Of a stretch of DNA of 64,000 nucleotides, positions 12,230 through 24,239 are shown piece by piece (the stretch's first letter is position 1; every line of letters begins with the position of its first letter). Source of the DNA: Chimonanthus salicifolius (Eukaryota > Streptophyta > Magnoliopsida > Laurales > Calycanthaceae); contig CM023535.1 in assembly GCA_013350335.1 (NCBI GenBank), positions 40,298,069 through 40,362,068 on the forward strand, given 5' to 3'. The notes beneath the pieces are model-generated. The model saw only the letters and a list, made by a program, of their open reading frames with translations, was not told the origin of the DNA and searched no databases. A program made the translations under genes and the position numbers.

Positions 12230-12900
12230 GATGTTTTGGAATTTTCTTCCAGATAAATTTTGTGCATGACCACAGAAGGGCTAATTCCTTTGAGATCGTC
12301 AATTGACCATCCTATAGCTTCACGATGATCTTGAAAAATAGTCAAAAGTTTGGACTCCTGCTCAGAAGTTAAGTCTGAAGCTATGATAATTGGCAATGTG
12401 TATGAAGGTCCAAGATATGAATATTGAGAGTTTCAGGAAGAGCTTTGTGTTCTAATTTTGGTGGCTTCACGATAGACGGGACCGACACTGATGGATTGAC
12501 AAAAAAAGGTTCAAATTTGGTGATAACATCCACTTCATTGAAATTTAAATCCTTGTCTAAGATAGACAGTGATTTTTTGAATTGATCATTGCAAATGGAG
12601 TGAAGGAAAAATTCATCAACTGAACTCTGAATTAAGTTAACCTCACATGGATCATCCATGCAGAGAGGTTGTCGATAAAGGCCAAAACATTGACTTCAGT
12701 TGTCGAATTTCCAAATGATAATCTAAGCATACCATTTTGACAATTGACCACTGCATTTGCAGTGGTCAAAAATGGTCGTCCAAGAATGACTGGGATATGT
12801 CAATTATCGTCCTGAGTTGATTGTGTATCCAATACCACAAAATCTACAGGGAAATAGAAATTTTCAACCTTAACTAGAATGTCTTCTATCACACCTTTGG
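12230..12900 (-). pseudogene. Protease and linker region of Athila-like polyprotein (degenerate)
   Basis: Minus-strand translation gives GVIEDILVKVENFYFPVDF, then VVLDT, an in-frame stop, and HIPVILGRPFLTTANAVVNC. This is the retroviral-type aspartic protease region as it appears in Athila elements. Next comes a linker with a 92-residue frame at 12381-12659 (DDPCEVNLIQSSVDEFF). The DTG/DSG active-site triplet is not clearly readable. The 63-residue frame at 12870-13061 enters the protease region in the wrong phase, so it is a frame artefact. Confidence 0.7.
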
Positions 12901-13292
12901 GAATTTTTCTCCGCAATTTCTTCTGCCATGAGGGATGATGGAAGAGTAGATGAGGTTGATGATGATGATGAAATAGGTGAATCGTCTATGTCTATGACTG
13001 AGCTGGACTGAGCTCCGGACGCAACAATCGATGCATTGACGGGAAATGTAACTCTAACCAAGCGATTGGAGTAGTTACATGACTAATTATGCATACACAG
13101 ACACGATCATACACGCTAAAACAAATTCAAACAAGAAAATGCCTAAGTTTAAATTTAAATTGCACTAATGCTATCAAATTTTTTTTATTGGATAATAGGA
13201 CCCTTAAAATTGTATCTAGACTTGCTTCTACTTTTGTCTCCAAACAATCTAAGTCTCCAATAAGAGTTCAACCACAAGATGGCCAGGTAAGT
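12901..13292. other. Junction region upstream of the Athila protease
   Basis: A serine-rich minus-strand frame (12905-13061; CATCAT-type simple sequence) and about 230 bp with no assignable content. I see no gag similarity. It is cut by the E-family LTR that begins at 13293. Confidence 0.4.
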
Positions 13293-14500
13293 TATAACAA
13301 CGTGACCCGATTTTTTTGGAGTTTTAGGGTATTGGTAGCAGTGGGGTGAGTGTGGGCCCTGTGGTGGGTCCTGGCTTGCCCGGTTTTGAGTTTGGAGACT
13401 CAAAGGGCACTTTGGTAAATTTGAATTATTTAATATTCTGTCAGCTAAAATGTTTTAAAAACACACATTTTCTCTCCTATGTCCAATATTCAAATTGTTT
13501 TCGAGTTTTAAATTTTTTTGAAAAATTAAGAATTTTTATTTTATATTTTTTTTTGTTTAGAAAAAAAAGAAAAAAAAATAGATAAAACCCTAACCCTAAG
13601 ACCCCCCAAACCCTAGACCCTTACATTCTCCCCTTTCCCGCGACATTGTAGCTTCTACAGCTACAGTACTGCCGTCCTCCTTTCCTCCCCCGTTCTTTGA
13701 TCTCTCATTTTTCCCTCCCTGTCTAGTTGTTCCTCTTTCCCTTCTCCTTCTCTTAAACCCTAGACCTAACCACCTTTGCCGCCGCCGCATCCCTTTCTCT
13801 CACATCTTTTGTCTCTCCCTCCCTCTCTCTCCTTCTTCTCTCTTCATACCCTTCCTTTGTCCACCATTCATATTGCAGTTTCAGCCCGTTCGCCGACTCT
13901 AGCATGCAGCGATCCTCCCTCCACCTTTAGTCTCCGAATTTGACACCGTTCGAAGTCAGATCCCTCAATCGTGGCTGATCTCAGGTACCCTCGTTCGATC
14001 TCCTCTCATTTCCTTTCTCCATTTCTTTCCCTCTCTTCTTTCGTTTTCCCTCTTCCTGCTTTTCTTTTGTTTTCCCCCGTTTTCCATTCTTTTCCACCTT
14101 TCTTGTTAGGCCGTTGAGTCGACTCAGCCGACACTAAGTTGACTCAACTGGGTTCAACTTTGGGCAACCCAGGTCCAACTCAGAGGTGGCCCAATGGACC
14201 AGGCCCAACTCGACCAATCAGACCAAGCCCTGGCCCATCCCACCTCAGGCTGGTTCTAGTCATGCCCAGTTCGACTCGGCCCAACCTAGTTCACAGATCT
14301 GGCCCAGTTCACCAGATCTGGCCCGAAATTGATTTGGCCCATGCCCTTTCTGGCCCAGCTCGCCAGATCTAGTTCGGCCCAGCCTATGACCTGGCCCAGT
14401 CTGGCCCGACCTAGTTTTCAAGCCTGGCCCGTTTTGGGCTCGACCCAATTTCAAACCCAGTTTCCAGTTTTGGGCTCAGTTTCTATAACACCCCGAACTT

Positions 14501-14684
14501 TTAAATATGATAAAGGATAGATTTCAAGGAGAAGGGTCTTACAATGCATGCAAACCCAAAAGGTCTGACACACTTTCAGTCTACTGAATCATAAGATTCG
14601 GTCCACTGATTTTGTGTCAGATCTTTTGTGCTTGCATGCATTGTAAGGCCCTTCTCCTTGAAATCCATCCTTTATCATATTTAA
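14501..14684. repeat. 184-bp foldback at the head of A1
   Basis: Left arm 14501-14571 and right arm 14614-14684 are near-perfect inverted copies, each about 71 bp, separated by a short segment that is itself partly palindromic. The arm sequence is a copy of the A-family segment that appears in normal orientation at 14969-15037. Confidence 0.85.
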
Positions 14685-15009
14685 GAATAATAATATGGGA
14701 ATAAATCTAAGGAAACCATAGGTTAGGCCATGGTGTGCCCGAAACCATGGGTTCCATGATTGGTTGGAATGAATGGCCAAAATTGTTATAAGGCCATGCA
14801 GCTAGAAATTCATCCAAAGGATGGTTATGGGTTGAAACAAAACAACCATAAGATTAAATTCGAACCCATGCTATGATACTATGATTGGATGGATTATGAA
14901 AAACCGTAACCTTGGCTAGTGGGTAGGATAAATTTACTAAGTGAAGTATTGAAGATGAAATCCATGTTTAAATATGATAAAAGATGGATTTCAATGAGAA
15001 GGGACTTAC

Positions 15010-15372
15010 AATGCATGCAAACATCAAAGATCTGACACAAAGTCAGCAGACTAAATCTTAAGATTCAGTCGACTGAAAGTATTCTGGCCGAGCACACAAA
15101 GGATCTGGTTGTATTTCAGTCGACTGAATCTTGTGATTCAGTAGACTGAAAGTGTGCTGACCAAGCACACAAATATTTGACACAAAGTCAGCCGACTGAA
15201 TCTATGATTCAGTCGACTGAAAGTGTACTGGCCGAGCACACAAAGGATCTGACAAAAAGTCAACCGACTGAATCTGTGATTCAGTTGACTGAAAGTGTAC
15301 TGACCGAGCACACAAAGGCTCTAATCCAAAATCAGTCGACTGAAAGTATACTGGCCAAGCATGTATAATATC
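15010..15372. repeat. A-family hairpin array (TTCAGTCGACTGAA type) in A1
   Basis: Units of about 60-70 bp. Each holds a hairpin formed by CAGCCGACTGAATC, a few bases, then GATTCAGTCGACTGAA, followed by AGTGTACTGGCCGAGCACA and CAAAGGATCTGA. The core TTCAGTCGACTGAA is a perfect 14-bp palindrome with a SalI site. Confidence 0.85.
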
Positions 15373-16614
15373 TAGTTGTGTAACACCCCGAATTTTCATC
15401 ACTTATAATATATTGGATTTGGTCTATTTTGAATTACAAATTGATTGAATTTAAGATTAATGGATGAAATGGACCTTGGATGGGTAAGGTGTTGGGTCAA
15501 TAGCCCGATTAAGATCCAATGGATCATGGATAGAATTTGATTTGAAAGTAATTGGGTAAATGTAATTAAATAGGTCAATCACCCACTTGGGACCCAATGG
15601 GTCATAGATGAGCTAATTTTAAAGGAAATCGGTAAGGTTAATTTAATTGGGTCAGCTACCCAATTGAGATCCAATATATAAATCCACCTCATCAAGTGAG
15701 GTGGCACGCATGTGAGGTGGCATTGCCATGTGGCATGCATGGAAGCCAAGTATGTAAGATGCCACATCATCAAGTGATATGGCCAAGGTGGGACCTAAAT
15801 GCAATATCGCCCATGGTCAACTAAGTCATGGTTGCTTGGTCAACCGTGGGTGAGTCCAAAGGAATGGAGTTAATGCTGAGTTGAGTTGAATGGGAAGTTG
15901 AGGAGGCTTCCATCTCAATGTGAGTCAAGAGGGAAGATGGAAAGTTTCCATCTCATGGGATGGAACCCATGACTCGATGGAAGGCCAAGGGTCTTCTTGG
16001 TTTAGCCAAGAGACTCCTTGGTTAGATACAAATCATAAAGATGGGAACTGAGAGGGATTGGGCAGGTATACAAAGGGACACACTCCACCCCTTGGCCGAG
16101 TTTTATCTTTTGGAACAAAAAGATCCCTCATCTTCTTTTCTATCTCTCTTCCACTTACACCATCTCCACACTTACAGGACCAGTGAAACACCAAGGAAGG
16201 GAAGGAGTAAGGAAGGAATAGAGACCAAAAGAAAAGGAGTCGAGGAAAAGGTATGTTTTAAGTATGAGAATAATATAGAATTAAGATTAAGAGTAATCCA
16301 TAGTTTTGACCATGTTGTGGCCGAATCTATGGATTCCATAATGAATGAAATGGAATGGCCAAAATGTATTAAGGCCATAGAATGGAAATCCATTTAAGGA
16401 TTAGTTTCGATTTGAAACAAAAGAAAGGTGACATTCGAATCTATGTGTTAACACAAAGATTGAATAGTTATGAAAAGATTCTAGCTTTGGATAGAGGATA
16501 GAGTAAACTCACTAAGAGTGATATGAATGGTTTTATTTGTGTTTAAAAATGATAAGGAATGGATTCCATGAGGAAGGGTCAAGCCAAATATACAAACAAA
16601 GAAGACTGACAAAC

Positions 16615-17175
16615 AGTCAGTCGAGTGAATGTGGGATTCAGTCGACTGAACTGGTACTCGCTGGATCAGAAATAAGTTTTTGGGAGTTTCAGCCGACTGA
16701 ATCTTATGATTCAATTGACTGAACATGAACAAGAGTAAAATATATAAGGTATATTGGTGCTTCAGCCGACTGAATCTGGGATTCAGTTGACTGAACATAG
16801 ACGTATCAAAGAAATAAAGTGATCTAACGTATTTCACCCTACTGAATCTATGATTCAGTCGATTAAATGATTACTTATTAAACACGTAAAATGTTGGTTG
16901 ATGATTCAGCCGACTGATTCAGTCGACTGAATCCATACTGGCCGAACACACAGTTGATCTAATCCAAAGTCAGCCGACTGAATCGGTGATTCAGTCGACT
17001 GAAAGTGGATTGGCTGAAAATGCAGAGGGTTTGACTTAGAGTCAGCCGACTGAATCTATGATTCAGCAGACTGAAAGATTAGCCAGTCAAGGAATAACAG
17101 TACTGAGTTGGGTTTCAGTTGACTGAAAGTCTGCGGTAAGGCAGAGAACAGTAACGGGACGTGATTTAGTCGACG
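16615..17175. repeat. A-family hairpin array in A2 copy 1
   Basis: About seven to eight irregularly spaced hairpins of the TTCAGTCGACTGAA type, several with one or two base changes. Spacers are not homologous to one another except in the last three units. Confidence 0.8.
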
Positions 17176-17376
17176 GAATTGAAAAGTGTGAATTTTTAAT
17201 AGTTTTCAGATATATATGTTTATTTGGTAGGATGTGAGGAGTAATTAAATTAAAAGGAAAATCAAATTGATATATGCATATGATTAAATTGATAAGGTAA
17301 AGAGGTGTGATTCACTTTCACGTGACGGTTAGCAATTGTTCGTGCGAAACAAGAAAAGGACAGTAAATCGGACGTG

Positions 17377-17391
17377 GGTAGGATTCCTACC
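17377..17391. promoter_or_regulatory. Conserved 15-bp LTR palindrome (A2 copy 1)
   Basis: GGTAGGATTCCTACC, perfect palindrome about the central T. The same site occurs in A, B and C LTRs. Confidence 0.7.
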
Positions 17392-17630
17392 TTATTGAAA
17401 TACATGAGGATCTTATATATATATTTGTGTTGCTAAATTGTATTTACAAACATGTTGACTTACTTTGATTAAAGAAATGTATATGATTATGAACTGTTTT
17501 CGATGGTAACATGAGATTTGAAATGAAATCGCATTATTGCATTCATGACCTCATGCATGGCATGGGAGGGAGTACATGAGACAACAAGCCAAGTTATGAG
17601 CTGTCCGGACATGACTTGGGGCTTGAAAAC

Positions 17631-18702
17631 TGTAATATCCTAGATTTTTCAATATATCAATATTTACAAAATTGCCATTGAAGTTATGAATTAAAAGGTT
17701 ATGATCATAGATGAGAAAATGGTGGGACCCATTGTTCAAATAGGAACCAATGTACTTGGTACAAGGTTCAAATTAAGTTAAATGGGTAATGTACCATTAT
17801 TTGGGTCAAAGTGATTAATTGGGGCAAATGACCCAATTGGGACCCAATGGGTCGTGGTGGACATATTTGACCATTGGGTGAACCCAAAGCTTAATTGGGT
17901 TAAGTTTAATTAAATGTTTGAGTTTGGATTGAGATAAATTAAATGCTTGAGTTTGAATGAGTTGAATTTATTGGTTAAGTTGAATTAAATGAATGAGTTG
18001 AGTTGGGTGAGTTAAATAAATGAGTTCGATGGAATATTTATTTTAAGTGAGTGAAGTGTGTAGATAAAAGGTTTTTGGGTGGTTTCAAATTCAAAACTAC
18101 CCTACATGTTGGTTGAATGGGGGGGGGGGGGCGCGCGGGGGGTTTACCTCATGCATGAAACGCCTAGTCAAGTAATGAATGGTGTTGCCGTTTTGGGAGT
18201 TAGATTTGGTGAGAGGTAGTATTTCAAATTCAAAGTGTTATGCACGTTGGAATTACATGGGAGTGTGATTTCATGCATGTAACTCCAAAGATGGAGAATG
18301 AATGGAGTTGCTGTTTTGTGGAGTTACGTAAGGGGTTATGACATTTCAAATTCAAAATGCCAGTCTACACGTTGGAGTGGGAAAGGTTTCATCTCAAGAT
18401 GAAACCCCCATTTGAGACGTTAATGAGAGGAAGAGGTAAGGGGGAGGTTACACCAATGCAATCCATGGGAGACGTTGGATGCTTTGGGAGTTTCATTTCA
18501 TAGATGAAACCCCCAAGTAAACATAAAGGATTTTGGTTAATCGGTATGGGAGTTACATGTGATGCCAACCTTAGGCTGAATTTCATTAGCCAAAGGAGTA
18601 TTCATTTTCACCCTCTCCCTCTCTCTCTCTTGGATGTTTTTACCTCTCAAGATCAAGAGCATTGGCTGATTGTCTCTCACACCAATCAGTCCTTAACCGA
18701 CC
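17631..18702 (+). mobile_element. B-type LTR head (partial)
   Basis: It starts TGTAATATCCTAGATTTTTC, the same as the B start at 54458, and follows the B sequence to the leader region (compare 18590-18700 with 55600-55690). It is cut by E2 at 18703 and its remainder is not present. A G-run with CGCGCG interrupts it at 18119-18141. Repeated stretches with GTTTCATCTCAAGATGAAAC (18390-18410) form small hairpins that recur at 55080-55520 in B. Confidence 0.75.
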
Positions 18703-20649
18703 TGTAACGACCCGACCCGATTTGAGTTGGGAGACTCAGAGGACAATTTGGTAATTTTGAATTATTGAAATTTTTTGTCATAATTAAAAGTTTGAAAATC
18801 ACACGTTTTGCCCCGACGTTTGTCATTTGACTTCTTCGAGTTTTTTAAGATATTTTGAAAATTGGAGATTTTTATAATAAAAAAATAAAAGAAAAAAAAA
18901 ACCCTAAACCTAACCCCCTCCCTTTAAAATCTCATTTTCGGCAGCACTATAGCGCATAGCTACAGTGCCGCTGCAACACCTGCTTTCCCTCTCCTTTCTT
19001 TCATCTTCTTCCCTCTTCCAACAAACCCTAACCCTAATTCCTCGTTCTGCCACCACCCCTCCCTTGGTGTGTCCGTCCCTCTCTCGCCCCTCTCTCCTCT
19101 TCTCTCTTGCTGAAAACCCTAAATCCATCACTGCCGCCGCCCCTATTTTCTCTTCTTCATATCCCTCTCTTTCTCTTTCTCTTTCTCGACCCTCTCTTGG
19201 TTTTGTTTTCTTAACCCTTGTAGCCGCCTCCCCTCTTCCTCATCACTTTCCCTCCCTCATTCGAAAACCTTAGCATCCCCTTTCATTCAAATCCCAAACT
19301 CTAATCCGTTTTCCACTTCCATTCTTTCTCTCGCCGTTGCCCTCTTTATCTCGTCTCATCTTCTATCCTTCTCTTCCGTTCTTCCCTACTCCGGCAACCC
19401 TCTTGGCCGTTCGGCCAGTAGCTGGCCACCCATCCCTTTTTCTGGCCCAGCCTAAGCCCAACATGTTTGAAGCCCGATTGTTGGGCCCGATCCGTTTTAA
19501 GCCCAGTTTCCCCAAGCCCAATTGAGTCCATCCCATTTCCAGACCCAGTAAATCCAAACCCAACTCTCTTTTGGTGCAGCAACTCAGCCCAGGCCCGATC
19601 CAGCAGCTCGGCCCGGCCCGGCCTAGGCCCGTTTCAGGCCCACTTCCAGCATGTTTTGGAGATCATTTCTAGAGTGTTTCTAGATCTTCTTCAGCTCGTT
19701 CCAGCCCGTGCATCGCTTCCTCCAATCCTTCGACCCGTTTTCATCGCTCGGATTTCGAAAGCGTACATAGGTGAGGGAACTCATCACCGCTTTTAGCATG
19801 CATCTATGCATATTACTACTCTATCAGTTGTGCGGGTAGAGATGCGTCGAATGGGGGTCCTCAGTATTCTGTGCCACTCGGCAAGGGAACTGTTGATACC
19901 ATTATGTGGCGGGTCCCCATCCGGGTGTATTCGTATCCGATACCCACAAAGGCATATATGAATTGATTAGTTGATGTCATAATTGATTGATTGTGTGGTA
20001 ACATAATTGGAGTTTATTTTTGTTGATAATATGTTAAGATGCTAGCATGCGAACATGTGATATGTGGTGGTATATGCCTGATCATGGTGTGATGTATTAT
20101 GTTGATAATATACCGTATGATCATGTGATAATTAGTTAGGACTGCTAGACGTTATAACATGCTTGGATGTTAACATGCCAACCAGTGATAAATAGTGATG
20201 CATACACCTGATTATTATGTGACGAACTATGTTAATAGCATGTGTAAGTGTAGAGTTAATTGTGCATACATATAACTGACGTATGTGGGATGCCGGTGGG
20301 TCATGGGTACTAGGTCACATCAGGATCTAGAGACTCCCCCTAGTTTGTCGGGTAGTAGGGTGGGGATGTTATGTAGGACCGCGCAGTGGACGCATGGTTG
20401 AGATTCAGACTCGTTTGTGATTGGAAATGGGTAGTCGTAACCCCTTGCATGGATCAAATGGTCGGTCCGTCTTGTGATTGGAAATGGGTGTGATCTGATT
20501 TAGAGAACAAGGTGCTTGGGAGTCCCAGATAAGGACTAATTGGGAAGTAATCGTGTTAACCCTAAATAGACCATCAGGCTGAAGGTTGGTTCACCCAAGG
20601 TAACCTCAGAAGCCCCTTGCGGTTCCGATACCCGAATGGGTGATGGATG

Positions 20650-21455
20650 AGGTGATCCCCGGATGACCTAGTGGGCTGAGGAAGTACTCGCCCGCTCATT
20701 GGCCGGGGGATGGTGCGGTGAGGAACAACTCCCGCCAATATGCCTTGTGGTCCCTGGATGACTGAGTAGGCTAAGGAGGTGCTCGTCTAGGTCGACGGAC
20801 GATGCGGTGAGGGACAGCTCCCGCTAGCATATTTTGTGATCCCTGGATGACCGAGTAGGCTGAGGAGGTGCTCGCCTAGGTCAAGGGACGATGCGGTGAG
20901 GGACAGCTCCCGCTAGTATGACATGTGATCCCCGAATGACCGAGTAGGCTGAGGAGGTGCTCGCCTAGGTCGAGGGACGATGAAGTGAGGGACAGCTCCC
21001 GGTAGTATGACTTGTGATCCCCGAATGACCGAGTAGGCTGAGGAGGTGCTCGCTTAGGTCGAGGGACGATGCGGTGAGGGATAGCACCCGCTAGTATGAC
21101 TTGTGATCCCCGAATGACCAAGTAGGCTGAGGAGGTGCTCGCCTGGTCGTTGGTCGAGGGATGATGCGGAGGGACAGCTCCCGCTAGCATGACTTGTGAT
21201 CCCCGAAATAGAGTAGGGTGAGGAGGTGCTCGCCCGGTCATTGGTCGAGGGATAATACGGTGAGGGACAGCTCCCGCTAGTATGACTTGTCATCCCCGAA
21301 TGACCGAGTAGGCTGAGGAGGTGCTCGCCCGGTCATTGGTCAAGGGATAATGCGGTGAGGGACAGCTCCCGCTAGTATGACTTGTGATTCCTCGGATGAC
21401 CGAATAGGCTGAGGATGTGCTCGCCCGCTCATTGGTCGAGGGATGGTGCCATGAG
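20650..21455 (+). repeat. Tandem array, 89-96 bp units, in E2
   Basis: About nine units, each with GAGGAGGTGCTCGCC, GATGCGGTGAGGGACAGC, TCCCGCTAGTATGACTTG and TGATCCCCGAATGACCGAG. Unit starts (GAGGTGCTCG or variant) are near 20681, 20776, 20865, 20954, 21043, 21132, 21223, 21318 and 21414. Five successive spacings near the middle are 89 bp. Confidence 0.9.
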
Positions 21456-21458
21456 ATA

Positions 21459-21660
21459 TTCCAAACTAGGACACCTATAGGGTGGGGACAACCCGCGATG
21501 TGGTGTGAGATGATGTTCCAGGCTATGACACCTGCAGGGTGGGTACAGTCTGAGATATGGTAGTCCAGGCTATGACACCTGCAGGGGGGGTACATTTTTA
21601 GGTATGGTATTCCAGGCTAGGACACCTGTATGGTGGGGACAGCCTGTGGGGTGATGTGAT
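21459..21660 (+). repeat. Second tandem block in E2
   Basis: Four imperfect units of about 45-65 bp, each with TTCCAGGCTATGACACCTG and CAGGGTGGGTACAGTC or variants. The same block is longer (five to six units) in E3. Confidence 0.75.
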
Positions 21661-23394
21661 AGTGTATTTACCCGCGGTTGACTATGGGGTCCATTGTTGA
21701 CACTTGTGTTGTGGGTGTTGACTCACCAGGAATTTATGGGTGCCTAACGAATGAGTTCGGCCGGCTCACTCGGTAGAAGACCTATAGAATCCTGTGAGGG
21801 GTGGATATACCAGTCGTGTGGAGACTAGCATATGGGGTCCAAGGTTATAGGTTTGACTATCGAGACTCTGGTGCTTGGTCGATGAGACCATAGATGAGTC
21901 TGGTTGGTAGTTCGTTGAGGACTGGTGAGATGGTTACTCTCGTGTGGTAATCAGTTTGGGACTATAGTGAGTCCGATTCTTGGGTTGGTCGTGGTATGAG
22001 TATGGGTTGTCATGAGAGGGTCATAGGTCTAGTGGAGGACTGGAGACCTCGATCTGACTGAGGATCAGTCTGCGTACCCATGAATGGGTAGACTGTTGTG
22101 GTTGGGCACATAAGGGAGTTGCATTGCATTGGTTAGAGGATGTTCTAGAGGCCCGGCTAACGTGGGCCCGTGTGCTAGGGGTAGGGCACACGTTTGTATG
22201 GTCATGCATGTAGACATCCTAGGCATTGATGTGTCCATATGATTATATGCAGTGTATGCTTGGTGATACATGATGCGTGTGTTACCTTCACTAGGCATGT
22301 AGAGCTCACCCCTTGCCTCACAGGTACTTCATAGAGGAAGGGACGGCGGGACCCTCAATCAGACATTGGGCATAAAATTGCAGCTTTGTACTTGTCATGG
22401 TTTTATTTTGTAATTGGAGATTTGCTAATGTATTTGAGATATGTGTACATTTCATTAAGTTGGATGAATGTAATAATGGAATGACGTTATTGTTTCCAAT
22501 TATGATTAATACTTTATTGGTACTATCGGCTATTGATTTGAATGTGGGTTGTGGGAGTGGTACTTCCCTTTATTTTGAGGAAAAAAAATATACCCCTGAA
22601 TTAGTATCAGATCGGTTTTGGGACTTGGTCAACCATGGGTGAGTCCAAAGGAATGGAGTTAATGCTGAGTTGAGTTGAGTTGAATGGGAAGTTGAGGAGG
22701 CTTCCATCTCAATGTGAGTCAAGAGGGAAGATGGAAAGTTTCCATCTCATTGGGATGGAACCCATGACTCAATGGAAGGCCAAGGGTCTTCTTGGTTTAG
22801 CCAAGAGACTCCTTGGTTAGATACAAATCATAAAGATGGGAACTGAGAGGGATTGGGCAGGTATACAAAGGGACACACTCCACCCCTTGGCCGAGTTTTA
22901 TCTTTTGGAACAAAAAGATCCCTCATCTTCTTTTCTATGTCTCCTCCACTTACACCATCTCCACACTTACAGGACCAGTGAAACACCAAGGAAGGGAAGG
23001 AGTAAGGAAGGAATAGAGACCAAAAGAAAAGGAGTCGGGGAAAAGGTATGTTTTAAGTATGAGAATAATATAGAATTAAGATTAAGAGTAATCCATAGTT
23101 TTGACCATGTTGTGGCCGAATCTATGGATTCCATAATGAATGAAATGGAATGGCCAAAATGTATTAAGGCCATAGAATGGAAATCCATTTAAGGCTTAGT
23201 TTCGATTTGAAACGAAAGAAAGGTGACATTCGAATCTGTGTGTTAACACAAAGATTGAATAGTTATAAAAAGATTCTAGCTTTGGCAAGAGGATAGAGTA
23301 AACTCACCAAGAGTGATATGAATGGTTTTATTTGTGTTTAAAAATGATAAGGAATGGATTCCATGAGGAAGGGTCAAGCCAAATATACAAACAA

Positions 23395-23950
23395 AGAAGA
23401 CTGACACTGAATCTGGGATTCAGTCGACTGAACTGGTAGTCGCTGGATCAGAAATAAGTTTCTGGGAGTTTCAGCCGACTGAATCTTATGATTCAATCGA
23501 CTGAACATGAACAAGAGTAAAATATATAAGGTATATTGGTGCTTCAGCCGACGGAATCTGGGATTCAATCGACTGAACATAGACGTATCAAAGAAGTAAA
23601 GTGATCTAACGTATTTCACCCGACTGAATCTATGATTCAATCGACTGAATGATTACTTATCAAACACGCAAAATGTTGGTTGATGATTCAGCCAACTGAA
23701 TCCATACTGGCCGAATACACAGTTGATCTGATCCAAAGTCAGCCGACTGAATCGGTGATTCAGTCGACTGAAAGTGGATTGACCGAAAATGCAGAGGGTT
23801 TGACTCAGAGTCAGTCGACTGAATCTAAGATTCAGCTGACTGGAAGATTAGCGAGTCAAGGAATAACAGTACTAAGTTGGGTTTCAGCCGACTGAAATCT
23901 GCGGTACGGCAGAGAACAATAACGGGACGTGATTCAGTCGACTGAATTGA
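23395..23950. repeat. A-family hairpin array in A2 copy 2
   Basis: Hairpins of the TTCAGTCGACTGAA type at the same sites as 16615-17175. Confidence 0.8.
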
Positions 23951-24141
23951 AAAGTGTGAATTTTTAACATTTTTCAGATATATCTGTTTATCTGGTAGGA
24001 TGTGAGTAATTAAATTAAAGGGAAAATCAAATTGATATATGCATATGATTAAATTGATAAGGTAAAGAGGTATGATTCACTTTCAAGCGACAGTTAGCAA
24101 TTGTTCGTGCGAAATAAGAAAAAGACAGTAAATCGGGCGTG

Positions 24142-24156
24142 GGTAGGATTCCTACC
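24142..24156. promoter_or_regulatory. Conserved 15-bp LTR palindrome (A2 copy 2)
   Basis: GGTAGGATTCCTACC, perfect. Confidence 0.7.
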
Positions 24157-24176
24157 TTATTGAAATACATGAGGAT

Positions 24177-24178
<2 letters not shown>

Positions 24179-24236
<58 letters not shown>
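24179..24236. repeat. TA microsatellite
   Basis: Uninterrupted TA dinucleotide run of 58 bp; only a short TATATATAT tract is present at the matching place in copy 1. Confidence 0.95.

Positions 24237-24239
<3 letters not shown>

Larger units (their letters stand above)
4198..13292 (-). mobile_element. Athila-like Ty3/gypsy element 1, degenerate, 5' end missing
   Basis: It reads right to left: protease remnant (12230-12900), reverse transcriptase (11680-12198), RNase H (10990-11680), integrase (9670-10735), a long non-coding 3' region, polypurine tract (7008-7026) and 3' LTR (4198-7007). The Athila assignment rests on the protease phrase PVILGRPFL, the integrase phrase [15 protein letters not shown], and an LTR shared with element 2, which has the Asp-tRNA type primer site. 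The gag and 5' LTR are absent. The right side is broken near 13292, where an E-family LTR begins. Frameshifts and stops in every domain make it non-autonomous. Confidence 0.85.
15835..17630 (+). repeat. A2 body, copy 1 of the 1.8-kb duplication
   Basis: Nearly identical to 22624-24440. The 118-codon frame at 16041-16397 differs from that at 22836-23192 at only three residues. It covers the leader exon and the start of the putative intron and is not a gene: it overlaps a splice-donor-like GGTATG at 16249. Copy 1 lacks the long TA microsatellite of copy 2 and keeps one extra hairpin half at 16615-16630. Confidence 0.85.
18703..22626 (+). mobile_element. E2: E-family LTR, 3' end missing
   Basis: It starts TGTAACGACCCGACCCG. 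The 5' part has a telomere-like AACCCTAACCCTA run and a long pyrimidine-rich leader (18960-19400), then many GGCCCA motifs (19440-19650). The middle has an 89-96 bp tandem array. The 3' part matches the reverse complement of E3 (46477-49490). By comparison with E3 the last roughly 40 bp are missing; sequence jumps at 22624-22626 into the A-family body. Confidence 0.8.

Noticed and set aside
13590..13602. Telomere-like AACCCTAACCCTA here and at 19022
   Set aside because: One to two units only, at the same place in two E LTR copies; it is part of the LTR leader, not a telomere or interstitial telomere array.
15010..15372. CRISPR-like regular repeat pattern
   Set aside because: Repeats are palindromic and spacers are themselves partly repeated; the setting is a plant LTR with no cas genes.
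16041..16397. 118-codon frame repeated at 22836-23192
   Set aside because: It spans the LTR leader and crosses a splice-donor-like site. The repeat comes from a 1.8-kb LTR duplication, and I recognise no protein domain.
20876..21595. Overlapping minus frames with repeated residues
   Set aside because: Produced by the 89-96 bp tandem array of E2; three frames are open at once.
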